The notes: generated by a model from the sequence alone, not told the origin. DNA of 64,000 bases from Streptomyces globosus (GCF_003325375.1 NZ_CP030862.1:561501-625500), one strand, 5' to 3'; counted from the first letter of the stretch, positions 17,022 through 29,516 are shown. Program-made: numbers and translations.

Positions 17022-17444
17022 ATGCACTGCCCACTGCACGGGGCCGGAACGGACCCCGCCCGCCTCGTGGGACGCACGATCCGCCGGATCGTCGCGTCCT
17101 GGCACGTCTGCGAGGGGGAGCGCTCCGAGGCCCCCCTCGACGTCTGGCTGATCGACAGCGAAGGCGACTCCACCCGCATCAGCACCGGCTCCGACCGGTG
17201 CCTCATCGTCGAGTCCGCCGCCCCCCACGAGCCGTACGACATGGGGGAGTGGGGCCGCATCGACGTCGGCGAGGACCTCGGCGACCACGCCCTCCTGCCC
17301 CACGTCGGCGCCAACGTCGCCGGCGTCGCCGAATTCGCCGCGCCTGGCGCCGGCCGCGCCCGCCTGGAGCTCTCCTTCGACGACGGCGCCCGCGTCCGCG
17401 CCGACTGCTGGCACGGCGACCTCCGCCTCACCCGCGCCCGCTGA
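17022..17444 (+). CDS. hypothetical protein (140 aa)
   Basis: I do not recognise this family. 140 acidic residues with no signal peptide or membrane segment. The N-terminus has CPLHG; then GRTIRRIVASWHVCEGE, PLDVWLIDSEGDSTRIST, CLIVESAAPHEPYDMGEWGRI, and a C-terminal LELSFDDGARVRADCWHGDL. The alternating strand pattern suggests a small beta-rich fold. ATG 17022 lies 18 bases after murB with AAGGAG at 17003-17008, so it probably shares the murB transcript. It is convergent with the deaminase gene. Confidence 0.75.
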   Translation: MHCPLHGAGTDPARLVGRTIRRIVASWHVCEGERSEAPLDVWLIDSEGDSTRISTGSDRCLIVESAAPHEPYDMGEWGRIDVGEDLGDHALLPHVGANVAGVAEFAAPGAGRARLELSFDDGARVRADCWHGDLRLTRAR

Positions 17445-17479
17445 CCCCGGCCCGGGGCGCCCCCGCACCGCCGCGCCCG

Positions 17480-18499
17480 CTACCCCGCCAGCCAGTGGTC
17501 GATCCCCGCCAGCAGCTTGTCCTGCACCTCCTGCGGCGCGGCCGACCCCCGCACCGACTGGCGCGCCAGCTCCGCCAGCTCCGCGTCCGTGAACCCGTGG
17601 TGCCGGCGGGCGATCTCGTACTGCGCGGCCAGCCGCGACCCGAACAGCAGCGGGTCGTCCGCGCCCAGCGCCATCGGCACCCCCGCGTCGAACAGCGTCC
17701 GCAGCGGCACGTCCTCCGGACGCTCGTACACCCCGAGCGCCACGTTCGACGCGGGGCACACCTCGCACGTCACCCCCGCGTCCGCCAGCCGCCGCAGCAG
17801 CGCCGGATCCTCGGCGGCCCGCACCCCGTGCCCGATCCGCGCGGCGTGCAGATCGTCCAGGCAGTCCCGCACCGACGCCGGGCCCGTCAGCTCGCCGCCG
17901 TGCGGCGCGGCCAGCAGACCGCCCTCCCGGGCGATCGCGAACGCCCGGTCGAAGTCGCGGGCCATGCCGCGGCGCTCGTCGTTGGACAGCCCGAAGCCGA
18001 CGATCCCCCGGTCGGCGTACCGGACGGCGAGGCGGGCCAGCGTGCGGGCGTCGAGGGGGTGCTTCATGCGGTTCGCGGCGAGCAGGACGCGGATCCCGAG
18101 CCCCGTGTCCCGCGAGGCCGACTCGACCGCGTCGAGGATCACCTCCACCGCCGGGATCAGCCCGCCCAGGTGCGGGGCGTACGAGGTCGGGTCGACCTGG
18201 ATCTCCAGCCAGCCGGCCCCGTCGCGGACGTCCTCCTCCGCGGCCTCCCGCACCAGCCGCCGGATGTCCTCCGGCCGGCGCAGGCACGAGCGGGCGGCGT
18301 CGTACAGCCGCTGGAAGCGGAACCAGCCGCGCTCGTCGGTGGCGCGGAGTTTCGGGGGCTCCCCGGCGGTCAGGGCGTCCGGGAGGCGCACGCCGTACTT
18401 GTCGGCGAGCTCCAGCAGGGTCGACGGCCGCATGGACCCCGTGAAGTGCAGGTGCAGATGGGCTTTCGGCAGAAGCGTCAGATCGCGTACGTGCTCCAT
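17480..18499 (-). CDS. add: adenosine deaminase family protein
   Basis: 339 residues. Zinc enzyme of the ADA family: adenosine to inosine, or a related purine. Seen in order: LPKAHLHLHFTGSM with the HxH zinc pair, AAPHGGELTG with the third histidine and catalytic glutamate (HAGE in most members, HGGE here), RIGHGVRAAED, EVCPASNVALGVYE, and MALGADDPLLFGS with the paired aspartates. All catalytic groups are present. Several actinomycete paralogues exist, including futalosine-pathway deaminases, so the exact substrate is open. Start ATG 18499. Confidence 0.88.
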   Translation of the reverse strand: MEHVRDLTLLPKAHLHLHFTGSMRPSTLLELADKYGVRLPDALTAGEPPKLRATDERGWFRFQRLYDAARSCLRRPEDIRRLVREAAEEDVRDGAGWLEIQVDPTSYAPHLGGLIPAVEVILDAVESASRDTGLGIRVLLAANRMKHPLDARTLARLAVRYADRGIVGFGLSNDERRGMARDFDRAFAIAREGGLLAAPHGGELTGPASVRDCLDDLHAARIGHGVRAAEDPALLRRLADAGVTCEVCPASNVALGVYERPEDVPLRTLFDAGVPMALGADDPLLFGSRLAAQYEIARRHHGFTDAELAELARQSVRGSAAPQEVQDKLLAGIDHWLAG

Positions 18500-18652
18500 C
18501 TGGTGATCCTGCCGTACCGCGGCGCCCGGCGGGAGGGTTTTCCCGATCGGGGTCCCGTCCGAACGCGGGATCGGGGCCGATGGCGGTGGGTGGGCCGCTG
18601 CGCGGAGCCGGGCCCCACCCCGCCCCTTCCCGAAACCGGGGCCTGCGGCCCC

Positions 18653-18733
18653 GGACCCCGCACGGGGCTCCGCCCCGGACCCCGCACGGGGCTCCGCCCC
18701 GGACCCCGCGCCTCAAACGCCGGCGGGGCTGGA
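18653..18733. repeat. 24-bp tandem GC-rich repeat and dispersed-type palindromic element
   Basis: Two exact 24-base copies, 18653-18676 and 18677-18700, and a third partial copy from 18701. Each is built of GGACCCCGC and GGGGCTCCGCCCC words. It is followed by CCTCAAACGCCGGCGGGGCTGG (18711-18732, quoted in two parts: CCTCAAACGCC, GGCGGGGCTGG), a word I recall from many Streptomyces intergenic regions. It lies in the 300-base gap between the add 5' end and the aspC 3' end. The rest of that gap (18500-18652) has no gene I can support. Confidence 0.7.
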
Positions 18734-18752
18734 TCGGGGCTCCGGAAAACGA

Positions 18753-18790
18753 CGGAGCGGCGCCGTCCCCACGGGGTCGGCGCCGCTCCG
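18753..18790 (-). terminator. terminator of aspC
   Basis: CGGAGCGGCGCCG (18753-18765) and CGGCGCCGCTCCG (18778-18790) form a perfect 13-bp stem; CCCC/GGGG inside extends it. It begins ten bases beyond the aspC stop on the minus strand. Confidence 0.85.
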
Positions 18791-18799
18791 GAGCGTGGG

Positions 18800-20026
18800 T
18801 CAGGCCTTGGCCTCGGCCAGCAGCTTCTGGATCCGGGACACGCCCTCGACCAGGTCCTCGTCGCCCAGGGCGTACGACAGGCGCAGGTAGCCGGGCGTGC
18901 CGAAGGCCTCGCCCGGGACGACCGCGACCTCGGCCTCGTCCAGGATCAGCGCGGCCAGCTCGACGGAGGTCTGCGGGCGCTTGCCGCGGATCTCCTTGCC
19001 GAGCAGCTCCTTGACCGACGGGTACGCGTAGAAGGCGCCCTCGGGGACCGGGCAGAACACGCCGTCGATCTCGTTCAGCATCCGGACCATCGTCTGGCGG
19101 CGGCGGTCGAAGGCCTTCCGCATCTCCGCGACCGCGTCCAGGCTGCCCGAGACGGCGGCGATGGCGGCGACCTGCGCCACGTTGGAGACGTTCGAGGTGG
19201 CGTGCGACTGGAGGTTCGTCGCGGCCTTGACCACGTCCTGCGGGCCGATGACCCAGCCCACGCGCCAGCCGGTCATCGCGTACGTCTTCGCGACGCCGTT
19301 GACGATGATGCACTTGTCGCGCAGCGCCGGGACCAGGACGGGCAGCGAGGTGAACTTCGCGTCGCCGTAGACCAGGTGCTCGTAGATCTCGTCCGTCAGC
19401 ACCCACAGGCCGTGCTCGGCGGCCCACTCGCCGATCGCCTTCGCGTCCTCCTCGCTGTAGACCGCGCCCGTCGGGTTCGAGGGGGAGACGAAGAGGAGGA
19501 CCTTGGTGCGCTCGGTGCGGGCCGCCTCCAGCTGCTCGACCGAGACCCGGTAGCCGGTGGTCTCGTCGGCGACGACCTCGACCGGGACGCCGCCGGCCAG
19601 GCGGATGGACTCCGGGTACGTGGTCCAGTACGGGGCCGGGACGATGACCTCGTCACCCGGGTCGAGGATCGCGGCGAAGGCGTTGTAGATGGCCTGCTTG
19701 CCGCCGTTGGTGACCAGCACCTGCGCGGCGTCGACCTCGTAGCCGGAGTCGCGCAGCGTCTTCTCGGCGATGGCCTTCTTCAGCTCGGGCAGACCGCCGG
19801 CCGGCGTGTAGCGGTGGAACTTCGGGTCGCGGCAGGCCTCGACCGCCGCCTCGACGATGTAGTCCGGAGTCGGGAAGTCGGGCTCGCCCGCGCCGAAGCC
19901 GATGACCGGGCGCCCGGCGGCCTTCAGGGCCTTGGCCTTGGCGTCGACGGCGAGGGTGGCGGACTCGGAGATGGCGCCGATACGGGCGGACACGCGGCGC
20001 TCGGAGGAAGGCGTTGCAGAGGTCAT
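18800..20026 (-). CDS. aspC: pyridoxal-phosphate aspartate aminotransferase
   Basis: 408 residues, class I/II aminotransferase (subgroup Ib). It moves the amino group between aspartate and 2-oxoglutarate. Seen: [30 protein letters not shown], the [14 protein letters not shown] substrate/PLP Asn region, [12 protein letters not shown] with the PLP-nitrogen Asp, and [15 protein letters not shown] with the Schiff-base lysine. Start ATG 20026; a longer in-frame N-terminal extension is rejected because homologues begin near [15 protein letters not shown]. In actinomycetes this position between the hadAB/murB block and secE is usual. Confidence 0.94.
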   Translation of the reverse strand: MTSATPSSERRVSARIGAISESATLAVDAKAKALKAAGRPVIGFGAGEPDFPTPDYIVEAAVEACRDPKFHRYTPAGGLPELKKAIAEKTLRDSGYEVDAAQVLVTNGGKQAIYNAFAAILDPGDEVIVPAPYWTTYPESIRLAGGVPVEVVADETTGYRVSVEQLEAARTERTKVLLFVSPSNPTGAVYSEEDAKAIGEWAAEHGLWVLTDEIYEHLVYGDAKFTSLPVLVPALRDKCIIVNGVAKTYAMTGWRVGWVIGPQDVVKAATNLQSHATSNVSNVAQVAAIAAVSGSLDAVAEMRKAFDRRRQTMVRMLNEIDGVFCPVPEGAFYAYPSVKELLGKEIRGKRPQTSVELAALILDEAEVAVVPGEAFGTPGYLRLSYALGDEDLVEGVSRIQKLLAEAKA

Positions 20027-20105
20027 GCGGCCATCGTCCCAGACCGCCCGCGGCGGCGGCACACCGTTCCGGACATCGGACCGACCAGCCGGATCACGCG
20101 CTCTG

Positions 20106-20135
20106 TTCGACGTCAGGGCCTCGAGCACGTACACT
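20106..20135 (+). promoter_or_regulatory. promoter for tRNA-Trp/secE
   Basis: TTCGAC (20106-20111), an 18-base spacer and TACACT (20130-20135). It faces tRNA-Trp, 84 bases upstream of it. A second weaker -10 (TAGGTT, 20202-20207) lies just 12 bases before the tRNA. Confidence 0.6.
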
Positions 20136-20218
20136 CACCTGTCGTTGGACCTCGCCGACCACTCCAGAGCGTGAGCACTCCGTGCACTCGCCCGGATGCG
20201 GTAGGTTGGGGTGCACAA

Positions 20219-20291
20219 AGGGTCGTAGCTCAATTGGTAGAGCACTGGTCTCCAAAACCAGCGGTTGGGGGTTCGAGTCCCTCCGGCCCTG
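20219..20291 (+). tRNA. tRNA-Trp (anticodon CCA)
   Basis: 73 bases. Acceptor AGGGTCG pairs with CGGCCCT (one T-G), discriminator G. The anticodon loop is CTCCAAA. It precedes secE-nusG, the order seen across actinobacteria. Confidence 0.95.
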
Positions 20292-20396
20292 CTCCACACT
20301 CCTTCTCGGATGTGTGCGCAGGTACGTACTTCGATGCAACGCCGTGCGGCGCAACCGGGCGCGGCCACGGCCCCGACCCGGATTCAGGTGAGAGAC

Positions 20397-20678
20397 GTGA
20401 CGGACGCCCTGGGCTCCATCGACAAGCCTGACGCCGAGGACGAAGCCCGCGAGAAGAAGGCCCGCAAGGGCGGCAAGCGCGGCAAGAAGGGTCCTCTGGG
20501 CCGGCTCGCGCTCTTCTACCGCCAGATCGTCGCGGAGCTCCGCAAGGTCGTCTGGCCCACCCGCAAGCAGCTCTCGACGTACACCACCGTGGTGATTGTC
20601 TTCGTCGTCATCATGATCGGTCTGGTGACCGTGATTGACTATGGGTTCCAGGAAGCCATCAAGTTCGTCTTCGGCTGA
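20397..20678 (+). CDS. secE: preprotein translocase subunit SecE
   Basis: 93 residues. A basic Lys/Gly-rich cytoplasmic N-terminus, the conserved amphipathic helix FYRQIVAELRKVVWPTRKQL, then one membrane helix (TTVVIVFVVIMIGLVTVIDYG). SecE clamps the SecY channel. Starts at GTG 20397 (VTDALGSID), the start used by the S. coelicolor homologue as I remember it. GTG 20388 in frame is possible but lies in the AGGTGAGA ribosome site. Confidence 0.94.
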   Translation: MTDALGSIDKPDAEDEAREKKARKGGKRGKKGPLGRLALFYRQIVAELRKVVWPTRKQLSTYTTVVIVFVVIMIGLVTVIDYGFQEAIKFVFG

Positions 20679-20688
20679 TCCCCGCGGA

Positions 20689-20719
20689 GGGCGGCGCCTT
20701 GATGGGTGCCGCCCCTTTT
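20689..20719 (+). terminator. intrinsic terminator/attenuator between secE and nusG
   Basis: GGGCGGCGCC (20689-20698) pairs with GGTGCCGCCC (20705-20714), one G-T pair, six-base loop, followed by CTTTT. It should cut part of the transcripts before nusG. Confidence 0.75.
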
Positions 20720-20762
20720 CGCATGTTCCACCACCTTTTGTATCCAGGAAGAAGCAGCCACC

Positions 20763-21638
20763 GTGTCTGACCCGAACCTGAACGCGAGCCACGACTCCGT
20801 CGAGTCCGTCGAGGACGAGCTCGACACCGTCGAGGCGGCAGACGCTGTGGAGCCGGACGAGGCAGAGCTCGCCGACGCCGAGGACGCCGCGCTGCACGCC
20901 GAGGACGAGGTCGAGCACGAGGACGCCCCGGCCGAGGAGGCCGCCGAGGCCGCGGCCGAGGACGAGGCCGCCCAGGCCGCCGACGCCGAGGCCGAGGAGG
21001 CCGCCGAGGAGGCCGAGCCCGTCGACCCGGTCCAGGCGCTCCGCGACGAGCTGCGCCTGCTGCCCGGCGAGTGGTACGTCATCCACACCTACGCGGGCTA
21101 CGAGAAGCGCGTGAAGGCCAACCTGGAGCAGCGCGCCGTCTCGCTGAACGTCGAGGAGTTCATCTACCAGGCCGAGGTGCCCGAGGAAGAGATCGTCCAG
21201 ATCAAGAACGGCGAGCGCAAGAACGTCCGGCAGAACAAGCTGCCCGGCTACGTGCTCGTCCGCATGGACCTGACGAACGAGTCCTGGGGCGTCGTCCGCA
21301 ACACCCCCGGCGTCACCGGCTTCGTGGGCAACGCCTACGACCCGTACCCGCTGACCCTGGACGAGATCGTCAAGATGCTCGCCCCGGAGGCGCAGGAGAA
21401 GGCCGCCAAGCAGGCCGCCGAGGAGGCCGGGCTGCCCGCGCCCGCCGTCAAGCGCACCATCGAGGTCCTCGACTTCGAGGTCGGCGACTCGGTCACCGTC
21501 ACCGACGGCCCGTTCGCGACGCTCCAGGCCACCATCAACGAGATCAACCCGGACTCGAAGAAGGTCAAGGGCCTCGTCGAGATCTTCGGCCGCGAGACCC
21601 CGGTCGAGCTGAGCTTCGACCAGATCCAGAAGAACTGA
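20763..21638 (+). CDS. nusG: transcription termination/antitermination factor NusG
   Basis: 291 residues. The first 95 or so are an acidic Glu/Ala/Asp-rich extension typical of Streptomyces NusG. The NGN domain begins at [19 protein letters not shown] and includes [16 protein letters not shown] and [10 protein letters not shown]. The C-terminal KOW domain holds [18 protein letters not shown] and [19 protein letters not shown]. NusG binds RNA polymerase and Rho or NusE. The start is GTG 20763. Confidence 0.96.
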   Translation: MSDPNLNASHDSVESVEDELDTVEAADAVEPDEAELADAEDAALHAEDEVEHEDAPAEEAAEAAAEDEAAQAADAEAEEAAEEAEPVDPVQALRDELRLLPGEWYVIHTYAGYEKRVKANLEQRAVSLNVEEFIYQAEVPEEEIVQIKNGERKNVRQNKLPGYVLVRMDLTNESWGVVRNTPGVTGFVGNAYDPYPLTLDEIVKMLAPEAQEKAAKQAAEEAGLPAPAVKRTIEVLDFEVGDSVTVTDGPFATLQATINEINPDSKKVKGLVEIFGRETPVELSFDQIQKN

Positions 21639-21661
21639 TCTTCTGAACCACAGCTTCCGGA

Positions 21662-21697
21662 CAGGTCAGACAGCCCCCTCGGGGCTCGTCTGACCTG
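21662..21697 (+). terminator. terminator after nusG
   Basis: CAGGTCAGAC (21662-21671) pairs with GTCTGACCTG (21688-21697), and the inner AGCCCC/GGGGCT extends the stem to 16 bp with one bulged base. It separates secE-nusG from rplK-rplA. Confidence 0.85.
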
Positions 21698-21802
21698 CTC
21701 GGTTTCGAGCCCCGCACCGATACCCGTTATCGTGGTGCGGTATGCCTCCATCCGGATGACCGGATCGGCGGCGAAAACTCTCACTAGGACCCGGAGAGAG
21801 CA

Positions 21803-22237
21803 ATGCCTCCCAAGAAGAAGAAGGTCACGGGGCTTATCAAGCTCCAGATCAACGCCGGTGCCGCCAACCCGGCCCCGCCGGTCGGCCCCGCGCTGGGTCA
21901 GCACGGCGTCAACATCATGGAGTTCTGCAAGGCCTACAACGCCGCGACCGAGTCGCAGCGCGGCATGGTCGTGCCGGTGGAGATCACGGTCTACGAGGAC
22001 CGCTCCTTCACCTTCGTGACCAAGACCCCGCCGGCCGCGCGCCTCATCCTGAAGCACGCGGGCGTGGACAAGGGCTCCGGCGAGCCGCACAAGACCAAGG
22101 TCGCCAAGCTGACGGCCGCCCAGGTCCGCGAGATCGCCGAGCTGAAGATGCCCGACCTCAACGCCAACGACATCGACGCCGCCATGAAGATCATCTCTGG
22201 CACCGCGCGCTCGATGGGCGTCACGGTCGAGGGCTGA
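21803..22237 (+). CDS. rplK: 50S ribosomal protein L11
   Basis: 144 residues. N-terminal domain with the proline-rich [20 protein letters not shown], then [12 protein letters not shown]-terminal rRNA-binding domain with [20 protein letters not shown] and [11 protein letters not shown]11 is the GTPase-centre protein needed for RelA activation, and the proline patch is the thiostrepton contact. Start ATG 21803 with CGGAGAG at 21791-21797. Confidence 0.98.
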   Translation: MPPKKKKVTGLIKLQINAGAANPAPPVGPALGQHGVNIMEFCKAYNAATESQRGMVVPVEITVYEDRSFTFVTKTPPAARLILKHAGVDKGSGEPHKTKVAKLTAAQVREIAELKMPDLNANDIDAAMKIISGTARSMGVTVEG

Positions 22238-22326
22238 CCAGCCCCCTTCCCGCACCACCCAGTGGCAGGGCCAAGCGCTGGCCCGGACCACGACTCCATG
22301 CCTGAAGCGAATAAACAGGAGCAGAA

Positions 22327-23055
22327 GTGAAGCGCAGCAAGACCCTCCGCGCTGCGGACGCCAAGGTCGACCGGGAGAAGCTGTACGCCCCGCTCGAGGC
22401 CGTCCGTCTCGCCAAGGAGACGTCCGCCACCAAGTTCGACGCCACCGTCGAGGTCGCCTTCCGCCTGGGTGTTGACCCGCGCAAGGCCGACCAGATGGTC
22501 CGCGGCACCGTGAACCTCCCGCACGGCACCGGTAAGACCGCCCGGGTCCTGGTCTTCGCGACCGGTGACCGTGCTGCGGCCGCGACTGCCGCCGGCGCCG
22601 ACATCGTCGGCGACGACGAGCTGATCAACGAGATCGCCAAGGGCAACCGCCTGAACGAGTTCGACGCGGTTGTCGCCACCCCGGACCTCATGGGCAAGGT
22701 CGGCCGCCTCGGCCGCGTGCTCGGTCCCCGTGGCCTGATGCCGAACCCGAAGACCGGCACCGTCACCATGGACGTCGCCAAGGCCGTCACCGAGATCAAG
22801 GGCGGCAAGATCGAGTTCCGCGTCGACAAGCACTCGAACCTGCACTTCATCATCGGCAAGGTCTCCTTCTCCGATGAGCAGCTGGTCGAGAACTACGGCG
22901 CGGCCCTGGAGGAGATCCTCCGCCTGAAGCCGTCCGCCGCGAAGGGCCGCTACCTGAAGAAGGCCGCCCTGACCACCACCATGGGCCCCGGCATCCAGCT
23001 GGACCCGAACCGCACCCGCAACCTCCTCGTCGAGGAGGACCCGGCCGCGGTCTGA
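22327..23055 (+). CDS. rplA: 50S ribosomal protein L1
   Basis: 242 residues. Two-domain L1: [60 protein letters not shown] and [14 protein letters not shown] are the standard motifs. It binds the L1 stalk and in other bacteria represses its own operon. GTG start at 22327 with AGGAGCAG 5 bases away. A GGGCCA/TGGCCC hairpin lies in the 89-base rplK-rplA gap (22267-22283). Confidence 0.98.
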   Translation: MKRSKTLRAADAKVDREKLYAPLEAVRLAKETSATKFDATVEVAFRLGVDPRKADQMVRGTVNLPHGTGKTARVLVFATGDRAAAATAAGADIVGDDELINEIAKGNRLNEFDAVVATPDLMGKVGRLGRVLGPRGLMPNPKTGTVTMDVAKAVTEIKGGKIEFRVDKHSNLHFIIGKVSFSDEQLVENYGAALEEILRLKPSAAKGRYLKKAALTTTMGPGIQLDPNRTRNLLVEEDPAAV

Positions 23056-23100
23056 GCCTGACGGCTCCGGGCCGCCCTGCGGCCCGCCAGTGGCACCTTG

Positions 23101-23140
23101 AACGGGCCCTCCGCCCCCTCACCGGGGCGGAGGGCCCGTT
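23101..23140 (+). terminator. strong terminator after rplA
   Basis: Perfect 17-bp stem: AACGGGCCCTCCGCCCC (23101-23117) with its complement at 23124-23140 and a six-base loop. Confidence 0.9.
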
Positions 23141-23266
23141 CCCGTTTCCGGCTGTTCGGTCCCTGTGCGAGGCGTGTCAGAGGCATGGCATAGAGTCACT
23201 ACTGTCTCGCGGCCGGTGCGACAGGTCCGCGAGCTGAAGATCACTGCATCAGGGGTGGGGAACAGA

Positions 23267-24124
23267 ATGAACGCGTACCGCAAGAAGGCCCTCGGGGCGG
23301 TCCTGGCCGCCGTCCTGCTGGCCGGCGGAGCCACGGCGTGCGAGGACGGCAAGGGCGCCGGGGACGCCAAGAAGGACGGCGCCGCGGCGGCGCCCTCCGC
23401 GGCCGCGCCGAAGCCGGCCGAGGTCACTCCGGCGGCCTTCCTGGAGAAGACCAAGGCGAAGGCGGCGGAGATCACCTCCGTCCGCTACACCATGGCGGGC
23501 ACGGCCGCGGGGCAGACCGTCTCCGGCGAGGCCTCCATGCGGCTGAAGCCCACCGCTGCCATCGCCATGAAGATGGCGAACCCGGAGAAGCCCGGCGAGA
23601 ACGTGGAGATCCGCCTCCTCGACGGCGCCCTGTACCTCGGAGCCGAGGGCAAGTACCTGAAGTTCGACCTCAAGTCCCTGGACCCGGAGGCGGCCAGGAA
23701 GCTCGACCGGCTCGGCGGCGCCCAGCAGGGCGAGAACCCGGGCGACAGGGCCGGCGACATGAGCGCGGCCAAGGACCTGAAGACGGTCGGCGAGGAGACC
23801 GTCGACGGGCAGAAGACCACCCACCTCAGCGGCACCGTCACGCTGGACGAGCTGCGCGCCGCCTCGGCCGCGGGCACGCCCGAGGCCAAGGAGCGCCGGA
23901 GCAAGAACCTGCAGGCGCTGGAGGCCCAGGGCATCAAGAGCCTGGCCATGGACATCTGGATCGACGAGAACCACCAGACCAGGCAGTTCCGCACCCGCGG
24001 CGAGGGCACCGAGGGCCCGCTCGACATGACCGTCAAGTTCCTCGACGTCAACAAGCCGGTCGACATCGCGGCCCCGCCGGCCGACCAGGTCCTGGACCTC
24101 GCCCAGCTGACCCAGGAAGGCTGA
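23267..24124 (+). CDS. lipoprotein, LolA/LppX-like fold
   Basis: 285 residues. Signal sequence MNAYRKKALGAVLAAVLLAGG with cysteine 25 in GATAC, an acceptable lipobox although -3 is Ala. A Lys/Ala/Gly linker then precedes a domain with a repeated beta pattern (RYTMAGTAAGQTVSGEASMR, VEIRLLDGALYLGAEGKYL, TTHLSGTVTLDEL, MDIWIDENHQTRQFRTRGEG) that fits actinobacterial LppX/LprG-like or LolA-like lipid-binding lipoproteins. Located between rplA and rplJ, as in other Streptomyces. Ligand unknown. ATG 23267. Confidence 0.82.
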   Translation: MNAYRKKALGAVLAAVLLAGGATACEDGKGAGDAKKDGAAAAPSAAAPKPAEVTPAAFLEKTKAKAAEITSVRYTMAGTAAGQTVSGEASMRLKPTAAIAMKMANPEKPGENVEIRLLDGALYLGAEGKYLKFDLKSLDPEAARKLDRLGGAQQGENPGDRAGDMSAAKDLKTVGEETVDGQKTTHLSGTVTLDELRAASAAGTPEAKERRSKNLQALEAQGIKSLAMDIWIDENHQTRQFRTRGEGTEGPLDMTVKFLDVNKPVDIAAPPADQVLDLAQLTQEG

Positions 24125-24202
24125 CAGGCGCCCGTACGGGCGCCTGCCGCCCGCGCCCCTGCCTCCTCACCCCGCCCCGCCCGGCCCGGGGTCCGGCAGG
24201 GG

Positions 24203-24229
24203 CCCGGGAGGGCGATTTGCCCTCCCGGG
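24203..24229 (+). terminator. terminator of the lipoprotein gene overlapping the rplJ promoter
   Basis: CCCGGGAGGGC (24203-24213), loop GATTT, GCCCTCCCGGG (24219-24229): a perfect 11-bp stem. Its right arm contains the -35 box of the rplJ promoter. Confidence 0.8.
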
Positions 24230-24246
24230 ACGCGGTCACGTACAGT
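24217..24246 (+). promoter_or_regulatory. rplJ-rplL promoter
   Basis: TTGCCC (24217-24222), 18-base spacer, TACAGT (24241-24246). Predicted start near 24252, giving a leader of about 210 bases. Confidence 0.7.
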
Positions 24247-24251
24247 TCCAC

Positions 24252-24463
24252 GGAAGCCAAAGACCGCTGGTCGTTGCCGCGCCCGCAAGGGGGCGGTGGC
24301 CGAAGGATCCGCTGAAAGCGGGCGACCCGCGCAGGTGACTGTGGAAGGCTCCCAGGATTTCGGTCCTGGTCGAGCGTTGCCCCGTGCGCCTGCGCCCGGG
24401 GCGCTTTGTTTTGTCCAGCCCCTTCTGCGCGGTCCTCATCACCCGGAAGGAGGCCGACGCTCT
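24252..24463 (+). promoter_or_regulatory. ribosomal protein L10 leader with attenuator-like hairpin
   Basis: The 210-base untranslated leader of rplJ resembles the L10 leader family in position and layout: stem-rich 5' half, then a GC hairpin GCGTTGCCCCG...CGGGGCGC (24374-24404) followed by TTTGTTTTG. In other bacteria L10(L12)4 binds such leaders and represses the operon. The hairpin with its T-rich tail can act as a transcription attenuator about 60 bases before the start codon. Family assignment is from position and architecture; a covariance search would settle it. Confidence 0.75.
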
Positions 24464-24994
24464 ATGGCAAGGCCCGACAAGGCTGCCGCGGTAGCCGAGC
24501 TGGAGGACATGTTCCGCAGCTCGAACGCCGCTGTGCTGACCGAGTACACGGGGCTCACCGTTGCGCAGCTCAAGACGCTGCGCCGTTCGCTCGGTGGGAA
24601 CGCCCAGTACGCCGTGGTGAAGAACACGCTGACCAAGATTGCGGCCAACTCGGCCGGGATCACCGCGCTGGACGAGCACCTTGCTGGTTCGACCGCGGTC
24701 GCCTTCGTCACCGGTGACCCGGTGGAGTCGGCGAAGGCTCTGCGTGACTTCGCCAAGGACAACCCGAAGCTCGTCATCAAGGGCGGTGTCCTTGACGGCA
24801 AGGCGCTGTCCGCCGACGAGATCAAGAAGCTTGCGGACCTCGAGTCCCGCGAGGTTCTGCTCGCCAAGCTGGCCGGTGCCATGAAGGGCAAGCAGTCCCA
24901 GACTGCCGCGCTCTTCCAGGCGCTGCCCTCGAAGCTCGTCCGCACCGTGGAAGCGCTTCGTGCCAAGCAGGACGAGCAGGGCGGTGCCGAGTAA
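24464..24994 (+). CDS. rplJ: 50S ribosomal protein L10
   Basis: 176 residues. Seen: [52 protein letters not shown] and the C-terminal helix that anchors L7/L12 dimers. Start ATG 24464 is set by GGAAGGAGG at 24445-24453. Confidence 0.98.
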   Translation: MARPDKAAAVAELEDMFRSSNAAVLTEYTGLTVAQLKTLRRSLGGNAQYAVVKNTLTKIAANSAGITALDEHLAGSTAVAFVTGDPVESAKALRDFAKDNPKLVIKGGVLDGKALSADEIKKLADLESREVLLAKLAGAMKGKQSQTAALFQALPSKLVRTVEALRAKQDEQGGAE

Positions 24995-25105
24995 TTCGGC
25001 TCGCGCATTGATCCGCGCCGCCTAGTGCGCGGGTCGTAGCGGGCCGTTACGCCCGCCTTTCGATACATCTCGGCACCAGCCGAATTAGTGGAAGGATCGC
25101 CCATC

Positions 25106-25489
25106 ATGGCGAAGCTGTCTCAGGACGACCTGCTCGCTCAGTTCGAGGAGATGACCCTCATCGAGCTCGCCGAGTTCGTGAAGGCCTTCGAGGAGAAGTT
25201 CGACGTCACCGCCGCCGCCCCGGTCGCCGTTGCCGCCGGTGTCCCGGGTGCCCCGGCCGCCGAGGCCGTCGAGGAGAAGGACGAGTTCGACGTCATCCTC
25301 ACCGGCGCCGGCGACAAGAAGATCCAGGTCATCAAGGTCGTGCGTGAGCTGACCTCCCTGGGTCTGAAGGAGGCCAAGGACCTCGTCGACGGCACCCCGA
25401 AGCCGGTCCTCGAGAAGGTCAACAAGGAGGCCGCTGACAAGGCCGCCGAGGCCCTCAAGGGCGCCGGCGCCTCGGTCGAGGTCAAGTAA
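25106..25489 (+). CDS. rplL: 50S ribosomal protein L7/L12
   Basis: 127 residues: N-terminal dimerisation helices ([20 protein letters not shown]), an Ala/Pro/Val hinge, and a C-terminal domain with [20 protein letters not shown] and [17 protein letters not shown] that contacts elongation factors. Start ATG 25106 with GGAAGGA at 25090-25096; an in-frame GTG at 25088 is rejected. Confidence 0.98.
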   Translation: MAKLSQDDLLAQFEEMTLIELAEFVKAFEEKFDVTAAAPVAVAAGVPGAPAAEAVEEKDEFDVILTGAGDKKIQVIKVVRELTSLGLKEAKDLVDGTPKPVLEKVNKEAADKAAEALKGAGASVEVK

Positions 25490-25517
25490 CACCCCGGGGC
25501 CCCTCCAGGCCCCTGCC

Positions 25518-25549
25518 AAGGGCGATCACCCGCACGGGTGGTCGCCCTT
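25518..25549 (+). terminator. hairpin after rplL
   Basis: AAGGGCGATCACCC (25518-25531) and GGGTGGTCGCCCTT (25536-25549), 14 bp with one G-T pair. Position fits the partial terminator found between rplL and rpoB in other bacteria. Confidence 0.8.
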
Positions 25550-26033
25550 CGGCGTACCCGGGGTGCCTGATTTGCCCAGCTGTCGTTGGGGAGTAGGGTG
25601 ATCATCGTTGCCCCGTGCCGGGTTTCCGAGATGATCCGCACGGAGCAGGGGGCCTTGACGAACGGCACGCGGCGCGCAATTCTCAGGACCGTCGCCAGCT
25701 CGATCCGCGGTCCGGGGCACCGGTCGGGGATCCGAGGCATGGATCGACTACGAAGAGGGCAGTACTGATACGCGCTCTGTGTACGAGAGCCGCGGCGTTG
25801 ATCTACAAGGGGAAGGCCTGTTGCCGGTTGCCGGAAACCTGGTCTGGACATCAGTGAGCCGAGTGGCTACACTGACCCTTTGCGCTGCCTGTTAGCTGCC
25901 CCCTGCCCGTCGCCAGGGGCATGCCCACGCTTGAGCACACACGATTGATACGCCCTGACCTGGGGTTTTGGTCTATGTGTCAGCTGGGACCGGTACGCGC
26001 GTAGTGAGTCCGAGCCCTCGGAAGGACCCCCTC
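25550..26033 (+). promoter_or_regulatory. rplL-rpoB intergenic region and rpoB leader
   Basis: Nearly 500 bases with no gene I can support. It contains a possible weak promoter (TTGCCC 25572-25577, 16-base spacer, TAGGGT 25594-25599) and the stronger rpoB promoter listed separately, followed by a leader of about 150 bases ending at the GGAAGGA ribosome site (26020-26026). The short frames here have no ribosome sites and atypical codon use. Confidence 0.55.
25845..25873 (+). promoter_or_regulatory. rpoBC promoter
   Basis: TGGACA (25845-25850), exactly 17 bases, TACACT (25868-25873). The best HrdB-type match in the gap; start point predicted near 25880. Confidence 0.75.

Positions 26034-29516
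<3,483 letters not shown>

Noticed and set aside
15902..20431. A 1509-codon plus-strand frame across murB, add and aspC
   Set aside because: Arg/Pro/His-rich translation, crosses tRNA-Trp and real genes on both strands. Typical GC shadow.
25586..25857. Small plus-strand frames in the rplL-rpoB gap
   Set aside because: No ribosome site, poor third-position GC, and the region fits a promoter/leader better.
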